This document shows, piece by piece, positions 51,894 through 63,667 of a stretch of DNA of 64,000 bases (position 1 is the first letter of the stretch; every line of letters begins with the position of its first letter). The notes under the pieces are model-generated. The model saw nothing but the letters and a program-made list of their open reading frames with translations. It searched no databases and was not told where the DNA came from. The position numbers and the translations under genes are program-made. The stretch is taken from NCBI GenBank assembly GCA_025618425.1, contig CM046833.1, positions 1,187,172 through 1,251,171 on the forward strand, given 5' to 3'. The stretch is from Heliocidaris tuberculata. Its lineage: Eukaryota > Echinodermata > Echinoidea > Camarodonta > Echinometridae.

Positions 51894-54800
51894 ATGATGT
51901 TAAAAATTTGTACATTTAATTGTCGTGGAATACAAGACCCTGTAAAGAGAAGAAAAGTTTTTTACTATGTCAGAAATATTGAATCTAATATTATTTTTTT
52001 TGTGATGAAAATTTTTTGAAAACTCAGTGGGGGGGGGGGGGGGGGAATCAGCCTGGTTCACAAGTTATGCATCAAATAGCAGAGGAGGGGATATTTAGAT
52101 TAGAAATTCAATCTCCGTTCTAGTAAAATCTATTATTAAGGACCAAAATGGTGGATATTCGATTATGAATACTATTTTAAATGATATTCCTATTACTCTT
52201 GTTAATTTGTATGCTCCGAATAATGATGATCCAGATTTTTTCCTCGAAGTGTTTGGTGAAATTGATAAACAAAGTGGTTCATTTATAATTGTGGGAGGGG
52301 ATTTCAATACCGTCATAGGAAATATGGATTACCAGGGTAATAGGCTACATCATTCTAACATTAAAGCTAGTGAAATGTTGTCTGTCCTTATGGAAGATTT
52401 TTGTTTGACTGATATTTGGAGAAAATTCCATCCACCATTGAGACAATATACTGGACACCAGAAAAGTCCAAAAGTTTTGTCCCGGTTGGATTTTATTTTG
52501 TTTTCAAATAATTTTGTTGATAGCTGCGTAAAATCCAAAATTCTACCTGGAATACAATCAGACCATTCAGTGGTTTCCTTAGATTTCAAAGATAATCGGC
52601 CATTAAAAGGTCAAAGATTTTGGAAATTGAACTGTCATTATTTACATCACGATGCGGATTTTGTTGATGTCATTAAAGATAAAATTTAAAAAAAAAATAA
52701 GAACTGCACAAAGATGTAAAATGTAATCCTAATATTTTGTGGGATACTTTAAAATATGTAATTACTGGTATATGTATGGAATGCACTGCCAGAAAAAAAG
52801 AAGGAAAGGAATAAAGAGAAAAGTTGATTACTATTTGAAATAGAATTATAGAACAGATTAGTAATAGCAATAGTGAAGATAATAGACTCATTTTGGCTTT
52901 GGAACAATTAGAAGAAAATTTGAATAACATATATGATTTTGAAACTAAGGGTTTAATAATTCGCTCCAGAGCCCACTGGTTGGAGGAAGGTGAAAGAAGC
53001 TCCAAATATTTTTGTGATTTAGAAAATAGGTCTTGGCAGAGAAAGAATATATGTTATTTAATAGATGATGATCTCTAATCAACATCTTATTTTGAAAAAT
53101 ATTCATAAATTCTATAGTAAATTGTATTCTATTTAAAATAATCTACGACACGATAACAGACCCTGTGATATTGAAGCATTCTTTGATTCAATTGATTCTC
53201 CCAAACTTACTGATGATGAAAATTCAATTATTGAACAACCACTTTCAAAACTAGAGCCATTTGAAGTTTTTAAGACTATGAAAACAAATAAGACCCCTGG
53301 ATATGATGGTTTGCCAGTTGAATTTTGTATAGTTTTTTGGGGGGCCTGATTTAAGTGATTTATTGACTGATGCTTACAACTTCTCATTGCATCATGGAAT
53401 GCTGTCCCAATCTCAAAAGAATGGCATCATTAGTTTACTTCCTAAAAAACATACAGACCCTGTGTACATCCAAAATTACAGGCCTATTACCCCTTTAACT
53501 GTAGACTATAAAATTTTAGCCAAATGCTTTGCTAATTGTCTAAATCGTCTTATGGGTCGTTTAATTCATTCTGATCAGTCAGGCTTTCTCAAAGGTAGAT
53601 TTATTGGTACCAATATTCGCCTAATATTTTAGATGTTATTGAATATGCTGATGAAAATGATCTTCCAGGCTCTATTGTATTACTTGACATTAAGAAAGCC
53701 TTTGATAGTGTCAGACATGATTTGTTATATCGGGCCTTGAAACACTTTAATTTCGGAGAAACATTTATAGATTGGATTAGAGTTATTTATTCAAATAGAA
53801 TTAGTTATGTGATGAATAATGGTTTTATGACTGATCGCATACAAATGGAAAGGGTTATTTTCCAAGGATGCCCTATTTTTCCTTACTTGTTTTTATTTGT
53901 TATTGAAATGATGGCATCTTCAATTCGACAGAATCATGATATTAAAGGTTTTGATGTTGATAATCAGGAAATCAAAACGTCATTATTAGATGATACACTT
54001 TGTTATTTGGATGGTTCAGCAGAATCTTTTGATAACTTGTTTAGATTTTAAATCTGTTTAGTAAATTTTCTGGATGCAAAATTAATATGAGTAAAACAGA
54101 AGCTGTTTGGATTCAGTGGCGCAAATCCATTTTGAAATTCGGGGGGGGGGGGGGGACATTCGCCTCCCAAATTCTCTGACAAGCAAAAAAAGTAGAAAAG
54201 AAAAAACTTATTCAAAAAGGTGGGGGAGGGGGGAACATTCGCCTATCTCCAAAAAGGTGTGGGGGGGGGGCATGTCCCCCTGTCCCCCTGGATTTGCGCC
54301 CATGTTTGGATTGGTTCCAAAGGGGTTGTATGGATTTCCCCTGCTTCTGAACATTGAATATCTTGGAAAACCAGTCAGTTTAGATCCTCGGGCATACATT
54401 TTTCGTTTAACAGAAAGTTATTATTTGATCTTAACTATTAGAAAAATTAAAACAAATTGAACAACTTGTTCACTGTTGGCGTATGAGAAATCTTTCATTA
54501 ATTGTAAAATATGTGTGTTGGAAACTATTGTACTTCCACAATTTTTGTATCTTTTCTCGGTATTAGGTATTAAAATCCCTCTTAATTTTTTCAAGGAATT
54601 GAATAAGATATTCAACAGTTTTATTTGGAACGGTGGTAAGGATAGTATGAAAAGGAGATTATTGTGCAATGAATATCGCCAGTGTGGCCTTTGTATGATT
54701 GATCCTTATACATATGCCCTTGCTCAGAAGATGACATGGGTAAAGTGTTTATTAGACAAAAACTATGATAGTGTGTGGAAGAGAACTGAATTCACTTTTT

Positions 54801-56240
54801 TGAAAAAAAATCCATGAAAATTTAGATATTTTGTGGACCTCTCATGCCCCAGAATCCATACTGAAAACGTTAAATAATACCTAGTTGGCAGATTCCATTC
54901 GGACTTGGTATATCTTCAGAGAGGGGGCTTCTAAGGATATTTTTGGGAAGACTTTTTCAGATATTGGGATCTGTCAATCATTAAAGAAGATACGCCAAAA
55001 TCAAAGCAATATTTTTATTATGATGAATGGTATGCAAAAAATGTCTGTAAGGTATCAGATTTATTGAACCCGCCTTTCCCTGGTCATAAGTTATTTGAAG
55101 AACTTATTTTAGATTTCGATGTTTCTCATAAAAATAGATGGAAATATACATTTTTGTTGAAAAATATACCAAATTTTTGGTTAGAAACCACTAACATTGA
55201 AGACACTGACAATGATGCTGTTGGTATGATTACTGATAAGCTTGTTCAAAAAAGAAAAGAAAAAATCCCTAAATATGCATATCATGTAATACAAGACTCA
55301 TGTACTCCAGATGAACGTTATGAATATTGGAAGAAAAATGTAACTGTTCCATTAGATTTAGATTGGAATCTAGTCCATAATGTGAATTTTAGATGTACAA
55401 TTGATACTCGGTTACGCTCTTTCTATTTTAAGATTTTTCATAAATCTATTGCCTTAAATGATTTTTTGTTCAAGATTAAGAGAAAAGATTCACCAAACTG
55501 TAGCTTTTGTGGAACAATGCCTGAATCAATTATTCATTTTTTTTTTTGTGAGTGTGATATTGTAACCCCCTATGGTATGATTTATTGCAAGTAATTCACT
55601 TAAAACATGATAATGATTTTAGTTTGGATAATTTTAAGAAAATGTTTGGAGTTTCTTCTGACAAATTTCTGTCCTTTTTATTTCTTTCTTTGAAATATTT
55701 TATTCATCTATGCAAATTCAAAAATATCAGACCAAATTTTTAATCTTTTAAGAAACAAATGAAAATTTAAAAAGAGACAGATTATACTGATTTGTATAAT
55801 CTTAGTGAAGATTGTAATGATCATATGCTGCATTTGTTAGGGTGAAGCCTTTCAGTTACTACTAAATACGGTGGTGTCTTGATGGTGTAACTTTTGTACT
55901 GTACATTCTTTATGTGAGTGAACTTTTTTAGTCAGGTAATATTTTCATGCCCCGGCGTGGTGTGGGGGTTATGGGAGGTACTCTAGGGGGCTAGTTGTAT
56001 TAATGGTTCCCATCGCAACAAAAATTTATAATGGTTATCTCTCCTAGAGGATTGCTGATTACCCCTCACATTACGTTCATTGAATTAGATGATACTTCTC
56101 TCTTTTTTTTTCTTATTGATGATATTATTTCTGTTATTTCTGATATTTTTTATGTTCATAATGTGCATTGTAATTGTTTCTTAATTTGCACTGTTTGTAA
56201 TAATGAAAATCAATAAAACATATGAATAAAAAAAAAAGAA
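51894..56240 (+). mobile_element. L1/Tx1-type LINE retrotransposon, decayed
   Basis: Endonuclease part (51894-52690): ICTFNCRGIQDP, TLVNLYAPN, VGGDFNTVIG, QSDHSVVS. Reverse transcriptase part (about 53250-54470): NYRPITPL, DQSGFLKGRFI, LLDIKKAFDSV, FQGCPIFPYLF, LLDDT (catalytic DD kept; YA changed). C-terminal part (to 55594) ends in a CX2C...HX3C motif (CSFCGTMPESIIHFFFCE). AATAAA at 56212 and an A-rich tail. The order endonuclease-RT-zinc motif and NIR/GR motifs fit the L1/Tx1 group. Several stops and frameshifts and an inserted MITE (54114-54304) make it inactive. Confidence 0.85.
54114..54304. mobile_element. hAT-like MITE inside the LINE reverse transcriptase, 8-bp TSD
   Basis: 191 bp; ends CAGTGGCGCAAATCCA and TGGATTTGCGCCCATG, flanked by TTTGGATT at 54106-54113 and 54305-54312. 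The core has G11-G13 runs. LINE coding resumes directly after the duplication. Confidence 0.92.
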
Positions 56241-57054
56241 AAGAAAAGATTCCATCTTAGAAAGGGCAGAGCAAGCGCAGTTGGAACTGTGCTGTTTTTG
56301 TTGTTGTTGTTTTTATAATGTAAATCTAGCGAAAAGAAATAAATTTCCCCTTTTCTTTTTAATTTAAGCATAAAAAAAAGAAACAAGAAAGATAAAATTA
56401 TAGAAAGTATATAAACAATATCCATTAAAGTGATTTGGTAAATGTGTAGAGGCTTGATAAAATCTGAGCTTCCTGGCCTTACATGATGTCAGTGTATGTA
56501 ATATGGTGTAAAAATGAAGCCCAGGAAAAAAAAACAACTTCAAAATCATCATGTGCTTCACAAAAGTAAACATAGGCCTGTGCAAGTGATCGGAAATGCT
56601 AGACTAATTTCCCCCATAGACTCAGTGTTAGACTAAAGTGTATGGCCATACGTTTTCGTAAATGCGAGTATTCAGTCATAGATATCTTAATAATAGCATT
56701 ATATATTTTAAAACCTTTCTATGCCTGGCTATTTATTTATCCTTCTGAATATCATTATACAAGACAGACATCAAAATTCAACACTTTATTAAATCAAGCC
56801 TCCACAAAGTTACCGAATCTCTTTAATAGAGATGAATTTAAAAAAAAAACACACAACCAAAAAAAAAAAAAAAAAAAAAGTAAAATCATTGGCGACAATA
56901 GTCAAATATGACTGATTGCCAATTAATATAACGAAATAAGAAGAAGAAGGAGTTGGGAAAATTTTGACCCACCGCGCAGCGCCCGCCGAGAGCACTGATC
57001 TCTACCTAAACTCAGTGGCCGAGACCCTACTGTTTAAGTAAATCCCTGATATTA
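56241..57054. other. Region between LINE and MITE
   Basis: AT-rich with an A-run at 56860-56879. No gene recognised. Confidence 0.4.
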
Positions 57055-57062
57055 CGTATACA

Positions 57063-57918
57063 CAGTGGCGTATCTAGATATTCTGGGGCCCGGGCCAACT
57101 ATCAAATCTGCGCCACCCCCCCCCCCCCTCCCATGCCCAAACTCACATTAATGTTTTTTTTTTAATTTAAAAATGATGGAACTACGTGAAAATGTGTTTT
57201 GATGCACATTTCTAACCCGGGGTTGTTAGTCCAAATTTGATGAATTATCGTTTACGGGAGGAAGCAATGCGACGGAGCGGCAGATTCCCCCCTCCCCCCT
57301 TTTCACCCCTCAAAATGAAATTTATCATGTAATTTACCATGAAAAAAAAATCAAGTGAATACAGCGACCTAGCAATATATTGTTTTGTTTTTTTTTATTT
57401 TGAATATTCCTATTTTGGGGGAGTATAATGAATGAAAACCCGGAAGAAATATATTTGAGGAATTTAGTAATGCAATTGCAAGGGAAATTTATGATTTCTT
57501 TCGAATGTGCTTTTCATGCATTTATATTCCATCTGGGGCGCAAAATTTAACAAGCTCCTGCCTTATGCGGGGGGGGGGGGGAGCAACTAGAGTCAATTAA
57601 TGGTTAAAACTTTAAAAACGCATTTGGGGGCGCGAAGTAGCTAGATCTTGAACATAATCATACGATGGAGCAGAGCGACCGAGCAATAGAAAATGTTTGC
57701 ATTTCAAACCCTATAAAACAGCATTTCCTACGCATTTCGTCCTTGACTGGGGCGCAAATAACCCTCAAAGACCATAACATTTCTTGCATTTCTCCCCCTT
57801 TTCTTTCTCTCTTTTACGGTTTTTTTTTTTTTTTTTTATTTTTTTTTATTTTGCGCCCCCTTCAAGTGCCACCAGGGGCAAGTGCTCAGTGTGCCCCCCC
57901 CCCGTAGATAAGCTACTG
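57063..57918. mobile_element. hAT-like element, CAGTGGCG ends, 8-bp TSD
   Basis: 856 bp; ends CAGTGGCGTATCTAGAT and GTAGATAAGCTACTG, flanked by CGTATACA (57055-57062) and AGTATACA (57919-57926), one mismatch. Internal GGGGCGC-type segments recur (TTGGGGGCGCGAAG, CTGGGGCGCAAA). No transposase ORF. Confidence 0.82.
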
Positions 57919-58054
57919 AGTATACATAACGGTTCTGTAGGTCAAGCATAGGCCTAAGAGATATTTAATACATTTTGCATCGAAATTAGAGATAAGTAAA
58001 CGTTAAGACATCTTTCCGAGAAAAAAGACATGCTTGATACTAATTAATAATTGC

Positions 58055-58215
58055 CACTTACCTGATAAGTTTTTTGTTGTTGTCTAGGTCCGTTATTTTA
58101 GATGAATCAGCTTTGTACATCCACCCCATGTACCTGCGGGTTTCTGTACTTCTTTTTAAAATTTTCAGTTTTACTTTTGTAATCAAAGACGGTCCTTCCA
58201 CTTGATAAGTGCAAT
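58055..58215 (-). other. Candidate orphan coding exon
   Basis: On the - strand an open frame runs VEGPSLITKVKLKILKR, TETRRYMGWMYKADSSK, ITDLDNNKKLI and meets a good donor CAG|GTAAGT at about 58062. A possible acceptor (TTATCAAG) lies at about 58207. Not recognised as a known domain and no partner exon found; it could be part of a - strand gene extending out of view, or chance. Confidence 0.2.
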
Positions 58216-58639
58216 ACAGGTGAGATATTATACCGTACTCGTAAAATACTACATGCGAGTGGTCCCATAAACACAGTGATCACCCTGAAAACACCCCAAA
58301 CGGGTATTCCCTACTGAGGATCCATAACATGAGAGCCGAGCAAGAACAAGACACCCTTTCATTCGGAACTAAAACATGAAATGATATACAATCTAGCAAG
58401 ACTTTCTAAGCAAAGGCATGGCAAAGATCTTAAAAGGGAAGATAGGACACTCCCCCGTTTTTGTACAGGGTACAATGTAACGGCCAGGGGAAGAGCGCAC
58501 CCAACAGCGTTGGGTAGGTAAACTGACGCATTGACTGTGTACAAACCAACGGGGGAAAATGACTCGGGGATGAAACACTGTAACAGGAAGGAAACCAGGC
58601 GTCTCTATGAATTCAGAAGAGGGAAAGTGCTTGAAAATG

Positions 58640-58900
58640 AATGAGGAGGAGGGGGGGGGGGGGAGGGGGAGGGGGTATAGGCGCTATCACAGTGTTGTTC
58701 CATGTCCGTACCCATTTTCTTTACACTTAAAATAATATATCATTTTAAAAATGTATTTGTTTTTCAAAAGATGAACAATAGGAAAAAATAGTCATCATAC
58801 ACACACACACACACACGCCCACCCATAAATGCGCGCACACAGGGGGGTTCCCGCATGTGTGTGTGTGTGTGTGTGTGTGTGTGGAGGGGGGGGGGGTAAT
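58640..58900. repeat. (CA)n...(TG)n inverted microsatellite and G runs
   Basis: G12+ at 58651, then (AC)9 at 58799-58816 and (GT)12 at 58857-58881 with GCGCGCACAC between. The CA and TG halves can form one hairpin. Confidence 0.85.
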
Positions 58901-60200
58901 GGCACAGGGTCCCGACTTTTACTAGTACCCGAAAAGTGCCCCATTCTTTCTGATAATTTTGATAAAATGCTGTCCGACTTTGTTTAAATTATGGGCACGT
59001 TCGAGCGAGTAGAATGAGACATCTTTCGCTGTGGGAGGGGAGGGGTATTGTACCCCTCTAAACTGCAGCTCCTCTGCCTTACATTTTACTGGTAGGCTTC
59101 ATGTAGTAATACAGGTACCTGTTACTACATAAAGCCGCACCGATTCTTTGAAACTATATATGGCTCTTTTTGTAAGAAAAAGTGGGAAATGTAGGTAAAA
59201 TGAGTTGTGCTCATTACAAGAGGAAGGGGGCACTTGATATCAGAAGTTAAAAGGGACATTTAATTTGGTATCAGATCTGAAATGGTAGACTCATATCAGT
59301 TGAGGAAAAGGGCACTCATTAAAGGGCAAATGGGATAAAAGAGGATTTGATAGAGAGACAAAGTAGTTGAGTAATTTTACGAAAATTACCCCACACAAAC
59401 TGCAACAGAAAATATTTCACCTTTCCTAATCTCATTAACATGCACTCTATTAAATATAAAAAGTCCATTTTCGCACAAAGCGAAAACTATACACATAGAT
59501 TGTTCAACTATGTTTCAGCTAGACACACCCTGATGCACATTCTTTAGTTGTGTGTTTCCCAACAAAGTAACATGTGCCGCATTGTGCTCAAATTGAACCG
59601 AGTTAACCGAACTATTATGTATATACATATCCATGATTCTGAGCAACAGCTTTCAAGGATACCCTTGAATTTTACACTTTCATAATTATGAGTAATGGGT
59701 ATACTATTTATCGAAAAGTAGCCGTTATTGAATTCGATTTTCTTTGGGTAATTTTATTGGGAGAACTCTGTCTTGCAACCATCGATTACTTATATAAATT
59801 TTTGGAGTGTAGATTGAATGAGATATGGCGTATTTCGAATGGCAAACATCGTTATTGATAATAAATTCTTGTCTATTCTTCAAAAGGGCATTTTCTAATT
59901 GAACAAAAGCAAACATTAAAAAGATAGATGCAGCAGTTGAATACAAAAATGGAAATACTTCTTGGAGGTTTGGAAATTGAAATAATGGACATTTGCTATC
60001 TTACACTCTAAAATTAAAATTGTGAAAATCTACATTTAAAAGGGCAGAGAACTGACAATGTTTTAAACATGCTGAATGTAACATGTGTAGTGTTAGATAC
60101 AACAATGGGAATAGTATGATACATCATATCAAAAACAATGTCATTCCTTCAAATATTGATTTAACACTGTATAGAATGTATTGTAATCCAAGAGGAGAGT
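58901..60200. other. Region without recognised genes
   Basis: AT-rich unique-looking sequence. No exon, transposase or clear inverted repeat found. Confidence 0.4.
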
Positions 60201-60221
60201 GGCAACTTATTGATCGTGATA

Positions 60222-60259
60222 CCCCCCCCCCTCCCCCCCCCCCGGGGGGGGGGGGGGGG
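60222..60259 (+). repeat. C-run/G-run hairpin
   Basis: C9, T, C12 followed directly by G17: a near-perfect foldback of pure G:C pairs without loop. Confidence 0.9.
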
Positions 60260-61080
60260 ACTCGACCCCAAAAGTGGTAGGTATGTGCCGCCAGCAAGAT
60301 GAAAAAGGGGGCTTCGGAACGAGCGTATCATGAAACGGATGGTCTTCGGAACTACTAACATTTTGGAAAAAAGGGGGTCTTGGAACTGGATTATAATACA
60401 AATAGGCCAGGAGCCTGTCCCGAAATAATCAACCCATTTTACATATGAGACTTGACCCCTTAAAGTTGCTAAGGCCATCCATGTCATTCACAAAAAAGCT
60501 TGTTAACAAAGCCGCCGGGTTTGGCCCCAAGAGCCACCGAAAGAGGCCCCAAGGTCGGGTCGATTTCAACCCATCTAACATATGTGCCAAACTTTGTCAG
60601 AAGGAAGGTGTATGACTTTATATTACCAAAACACCAAAACTGACCAAATTTTACGTCGGGATGGGTTGTCAGACCGCCCCTAAAAATTGGGGCAAATTTT
60701 TCCCCTTAAGGCCCATGGACCAAATTTTGTCAGAATGAAGAGTTATGGGTGTACATTATAAAAATATAAAAACTTCCAAAATTTCCATCGGGAAGGGGGT
60801 GTGACACACGCCCCTGAAAAAAAAACCCCCAAATGCCCCTAAACCCTGCTTTGCTGCCCAAAATGCTCTGGATATAGAGGAAAAAACCAAAAAAAAATGG
60901 CATTACAACCTTAATAACTCCAAACTGTCTCATTCAATTCACCTAAAATTTGCATAGTACAATTTTGAGTATTATATCTTTTGGGGGTGCAATTTGGTGT
61001 CAAATGATCTTTTCAATAATAATTCATTAAATTGTGAAAATTGTACTGCTTTCTCAAAAGTAGTCAAATAATATCGTCAG
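60260..61080. other. Repeat-like region downstream of the - strand LINE
   Basis: Contains two related phrases (CCAAACTTTGTCAGAAGGAAGG and CAAATTTTGTCAGAATGAAGAG), suggesting a degenerate internal duplication at 60585 and 60722. Family unknown; possibly LINE 3' UTR. Confidence 0.4.
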
Positions 61081-61084
61081 GATC

Positions 61085-63063
61085 ATGTAAACACACCAAT
61101 TGTCCATCTGGGTCTGTTTGGTAAGGCATAAAAGAGAGCTTGCAAAGTATTTGTGTAATTAACACATGAATGGTAGATTTCAGCATGGCAGCAACATAAC
61201 CCATTATACAGCATCTTTAAAGATGTTAATGGTAAGCAATCCTTCGCTCGTTTTATTACACTGACATTTCTTTGCGTTACCTTTGTTACTTTATCAACGT
61301 GTTTGGACCAATTCAATTCTTCATCGTTAATATACCAAGACATTTGGCGACATTAACTCTTTTCAATACCCTTCCATTTATAGAAACATTGAAGGTTGTT
61401 ATGTTGTTTAAATTAGCACGCGAAGCTATGACCATCACGCATGTCTTCTCGGTATTTAGTACAAGGTGGTTTTTGATTAATCCATACCATTAATTCTTCC
61501 AATGCGAAAGAAATTTTTTGTTTTAAACTTCAGCTACGCTACTTCCACTTACAATTAAAATAGTATCGTCCGCATTCATAACAAAATTACCATCAGATAT
61601 ACAATTTCGTAATGTATTTACATAGATGGAAAAAAAAATAACAGACCCAATACAGATCCCTGTGGTACGTCCATCAATCAGTGTAGTAAAATCACGCGAA
61701 AACGTTATAACTGTTTAGCGTTATATTTGCTGATTGTTACGTAAGCCCCGCGCAGCAAGGTCGTACGGTCCAGTGATTTTCCTAGTCTATTAGTCGTTCG
61801 CCCGTAGTTGACGCAAGTGTTGTGCATACTGAAAAGGAAGACAGAGAGAAGACAAACAAAGAAATACATAAGGAAAAAAGGAAGACAGAGAGAAGAAAAA
61901 CAAAGAAATACATAAGGAAAAGAATGACAGAGAGAAGAAAAAAAAAGGAAATGCATAAAGAAATAAAAAGAAGATATAAAGAATAAATACAAAGAAATAC
62001 ATAAGGAAAAAAGAAGAGCGAAGAAAAACAAAGAAATACATAAGCAAAAAGGAAGACAGAGAGAAGAAAAAACAAAGAAATACATAAAGAAATAAAAAGA
62101 AGATATGGAGAATAAAAACAAAGTAATACATAAGGAAAAAAGAAGAGCGAAGAAGAACAAAGAAATACATAAGCAAAAAGGAAGACAGAGAGAAGAAAAT
62201 ACAAAGAAATACATAAAGAAATAAAAAGAAGATATGGAGAATAAAAACAAAGTAATACATAAGGAAAAAAGAAGATAGAAGAAAAACAAAGAAATACATA
62301 AGGAAAAAAGGAAGACAGAAAGAAGAAAAACAAAGAAATACATAAGGAAAAAAGGAAGACAGAGAGAAGAAAACAAGGAAATACATGAGAAAAGGAAGAC
62401 GGAGAGAAGAAAAACAAAGAAATACATGAGGAAAAAGGAAGACAGAGAGAAGAAAAACAAAGAAATAGATAAGGGAAAAAGAGAGAGAGAAGAAAAAACA
62501 AAGAAATACATAAGGGGAAAAAAAGAGAGAAGAAAAACAAAGAAATACATAAGGAAAAAAAAGAAGACAGAGAGAAGAAATAACGTTATAACGGTTTTGC
62601 GTGATTTTACTACACTGTCAATAGAATTAACCTGGTTAATGGATTAGATTTAGCACCTTTAAAATGAACAGACTGGTCACGACCTGTTAAATAAGATCTA
62701 AACCATTTTACACATTCACGTGAACATCCAATAGCAGATCACTTTTCTAATAATAGATTGTGATCAACTGTGTCAAATGCTTTACGAAGGTCTATGAAAG
62801 CGACTCCTGAGATCTGTTTGTTTTCAATTTTCCATGACAAATTATTAACAAATTTCATGAGTGCTGTTGAAATTAAATGCTTTGCTCGAAAACCAGACTG
62901 ACTAGAGTTCAATATATTATTATCGTCAATGAATTCAGAAAGTTGGCGATGTACAGCCCTCTCTATGATTTTGCTAACAACAGACAAAATAGAAATTGGG
63001 CGGTAATTACTTGGATCGGACATATCATCAGCTTTAAAAATTGAAATTACTTGAGCTTCTTTC
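61085..63063 (-). mobile_element. Jockey/CR1-like LINE reverse transcriptase remnant
   Basis: On the - strand: SNYRPISILSVVSKIIER, SQSGFRAKHLISTALM, FIDLRKAFDTVDHNLL (63023-62739), VPQGSV (61660), NADDT (61580) and the C-terminal region LNWSKHVDKVTKV, LKMLYNGLCCCH (61343-61083). These are the RT blocks of Jockey/CR1-type LINEs. It is cut at its 5' side by a CAGTGGCG MITE (63064) and split by the 939-bp element at 61679-62617. Not functional. Confidence 0.85.
61679..62617. mobile_element. 939-bp TIR element filled by a purine minisatellite, 5-bp TSD
   Basis: About 33-bp inverted ends starting CAGTGTAGTAAAATCACGC and including GTTATAAC. TCAAT is duplicated at 61674-61678 and 62618-62622. It sits between the LINE RT codons just before VPQGS; removing it and one TCAAT restores the frame. 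The interior (61835-62580) is an array of about 43-bp units such as GAAGACAGAGAGAAGAAAAA and CAAAGAAATACATAAGGAAA. No transposase. Superfamily unclear. Confidence 0.88.
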
Positions 63064-63310
63064 CAGTGGCGGATCTACGGTGGGGGGGGGGGGGGTGTTT
63101 AAACCCCCCCCCCCTTGGGCAGCCAAGTAAACATTTAATGTGCATAGGGAAAAAAAAGAGAAAAAATAGAGCATGCAAGTATGCTAAAAATCGCAAGCTG
63201 GCAACCCTAAAAATGAAAAATTCCCTACTGTAAGAGAGGGGTATCCCCCCCTCCCACACCCTCCCCCTCGCTCGCTTCGCTCGCTCGGGCTCGGTCGCTA
63301 CGCTCCCTCG
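63064..63310. mobile_element. CAGTGGCGGATC MITE, partial
   Basis: The left end CAGTGGCGGATCTACGG is followed by G14-TGTTTAAA-C12, a perfect G/C hairpin. The right end is not found; a CT-rich TCGCTCGCTTCGCTCGCTCG stretch follows. Confidence 0.65.
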
Positions 63311-63318
63311 CAATACCC

Positions 63319-63667
63319 AGCTGATGATGATGATGGTGATGATGGTGGTGATGGTGATGATGATGATGATGATAATGATGGGGATAATGATGGTGATGAT
63401 GCTTATGGTGATGGTGATGATGATAGTAGTGAAAATGATAATACTGATGATCATGATTATGATTATGGTGATGATGATGATGATGGTGATAATGATGATG
63501 ATAATGATAATGATGATGATCATGGTGATTGTGATGATATAATAATAATAATGGTGATGGGGATCATGATTATTATGATGATATGATGATGATGATGGTG
63601 ATAAAGATGGTGATGATAATAATGGTGATGATGATGATGACAATGATGATGATAATGATGATGAGGA
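63319..63667 (+). repeat. (GAT)n microsatellite
   Basis: Imperfect GATGAT/AATGAT/GGTGAT repeats over about 350 bp, giving Met/Ile/His-rich pseudo-ORFs on both strands. Confidence 0.9.

Noticed and set aside
51550..51897. 115-codon ORF before the LINE
   Set aside because: Hydrophobic low-complexity translation of T-rich sequence, probably LINE 5' region; no domain recognised.
61705..62550. 281-codon - strand ORF rich in Phe/Ser/Leu
   Set aside because: It is produced by the 43-bp purine tandem array inside a TIR element; composition and overlapping frames show it is not a gene.
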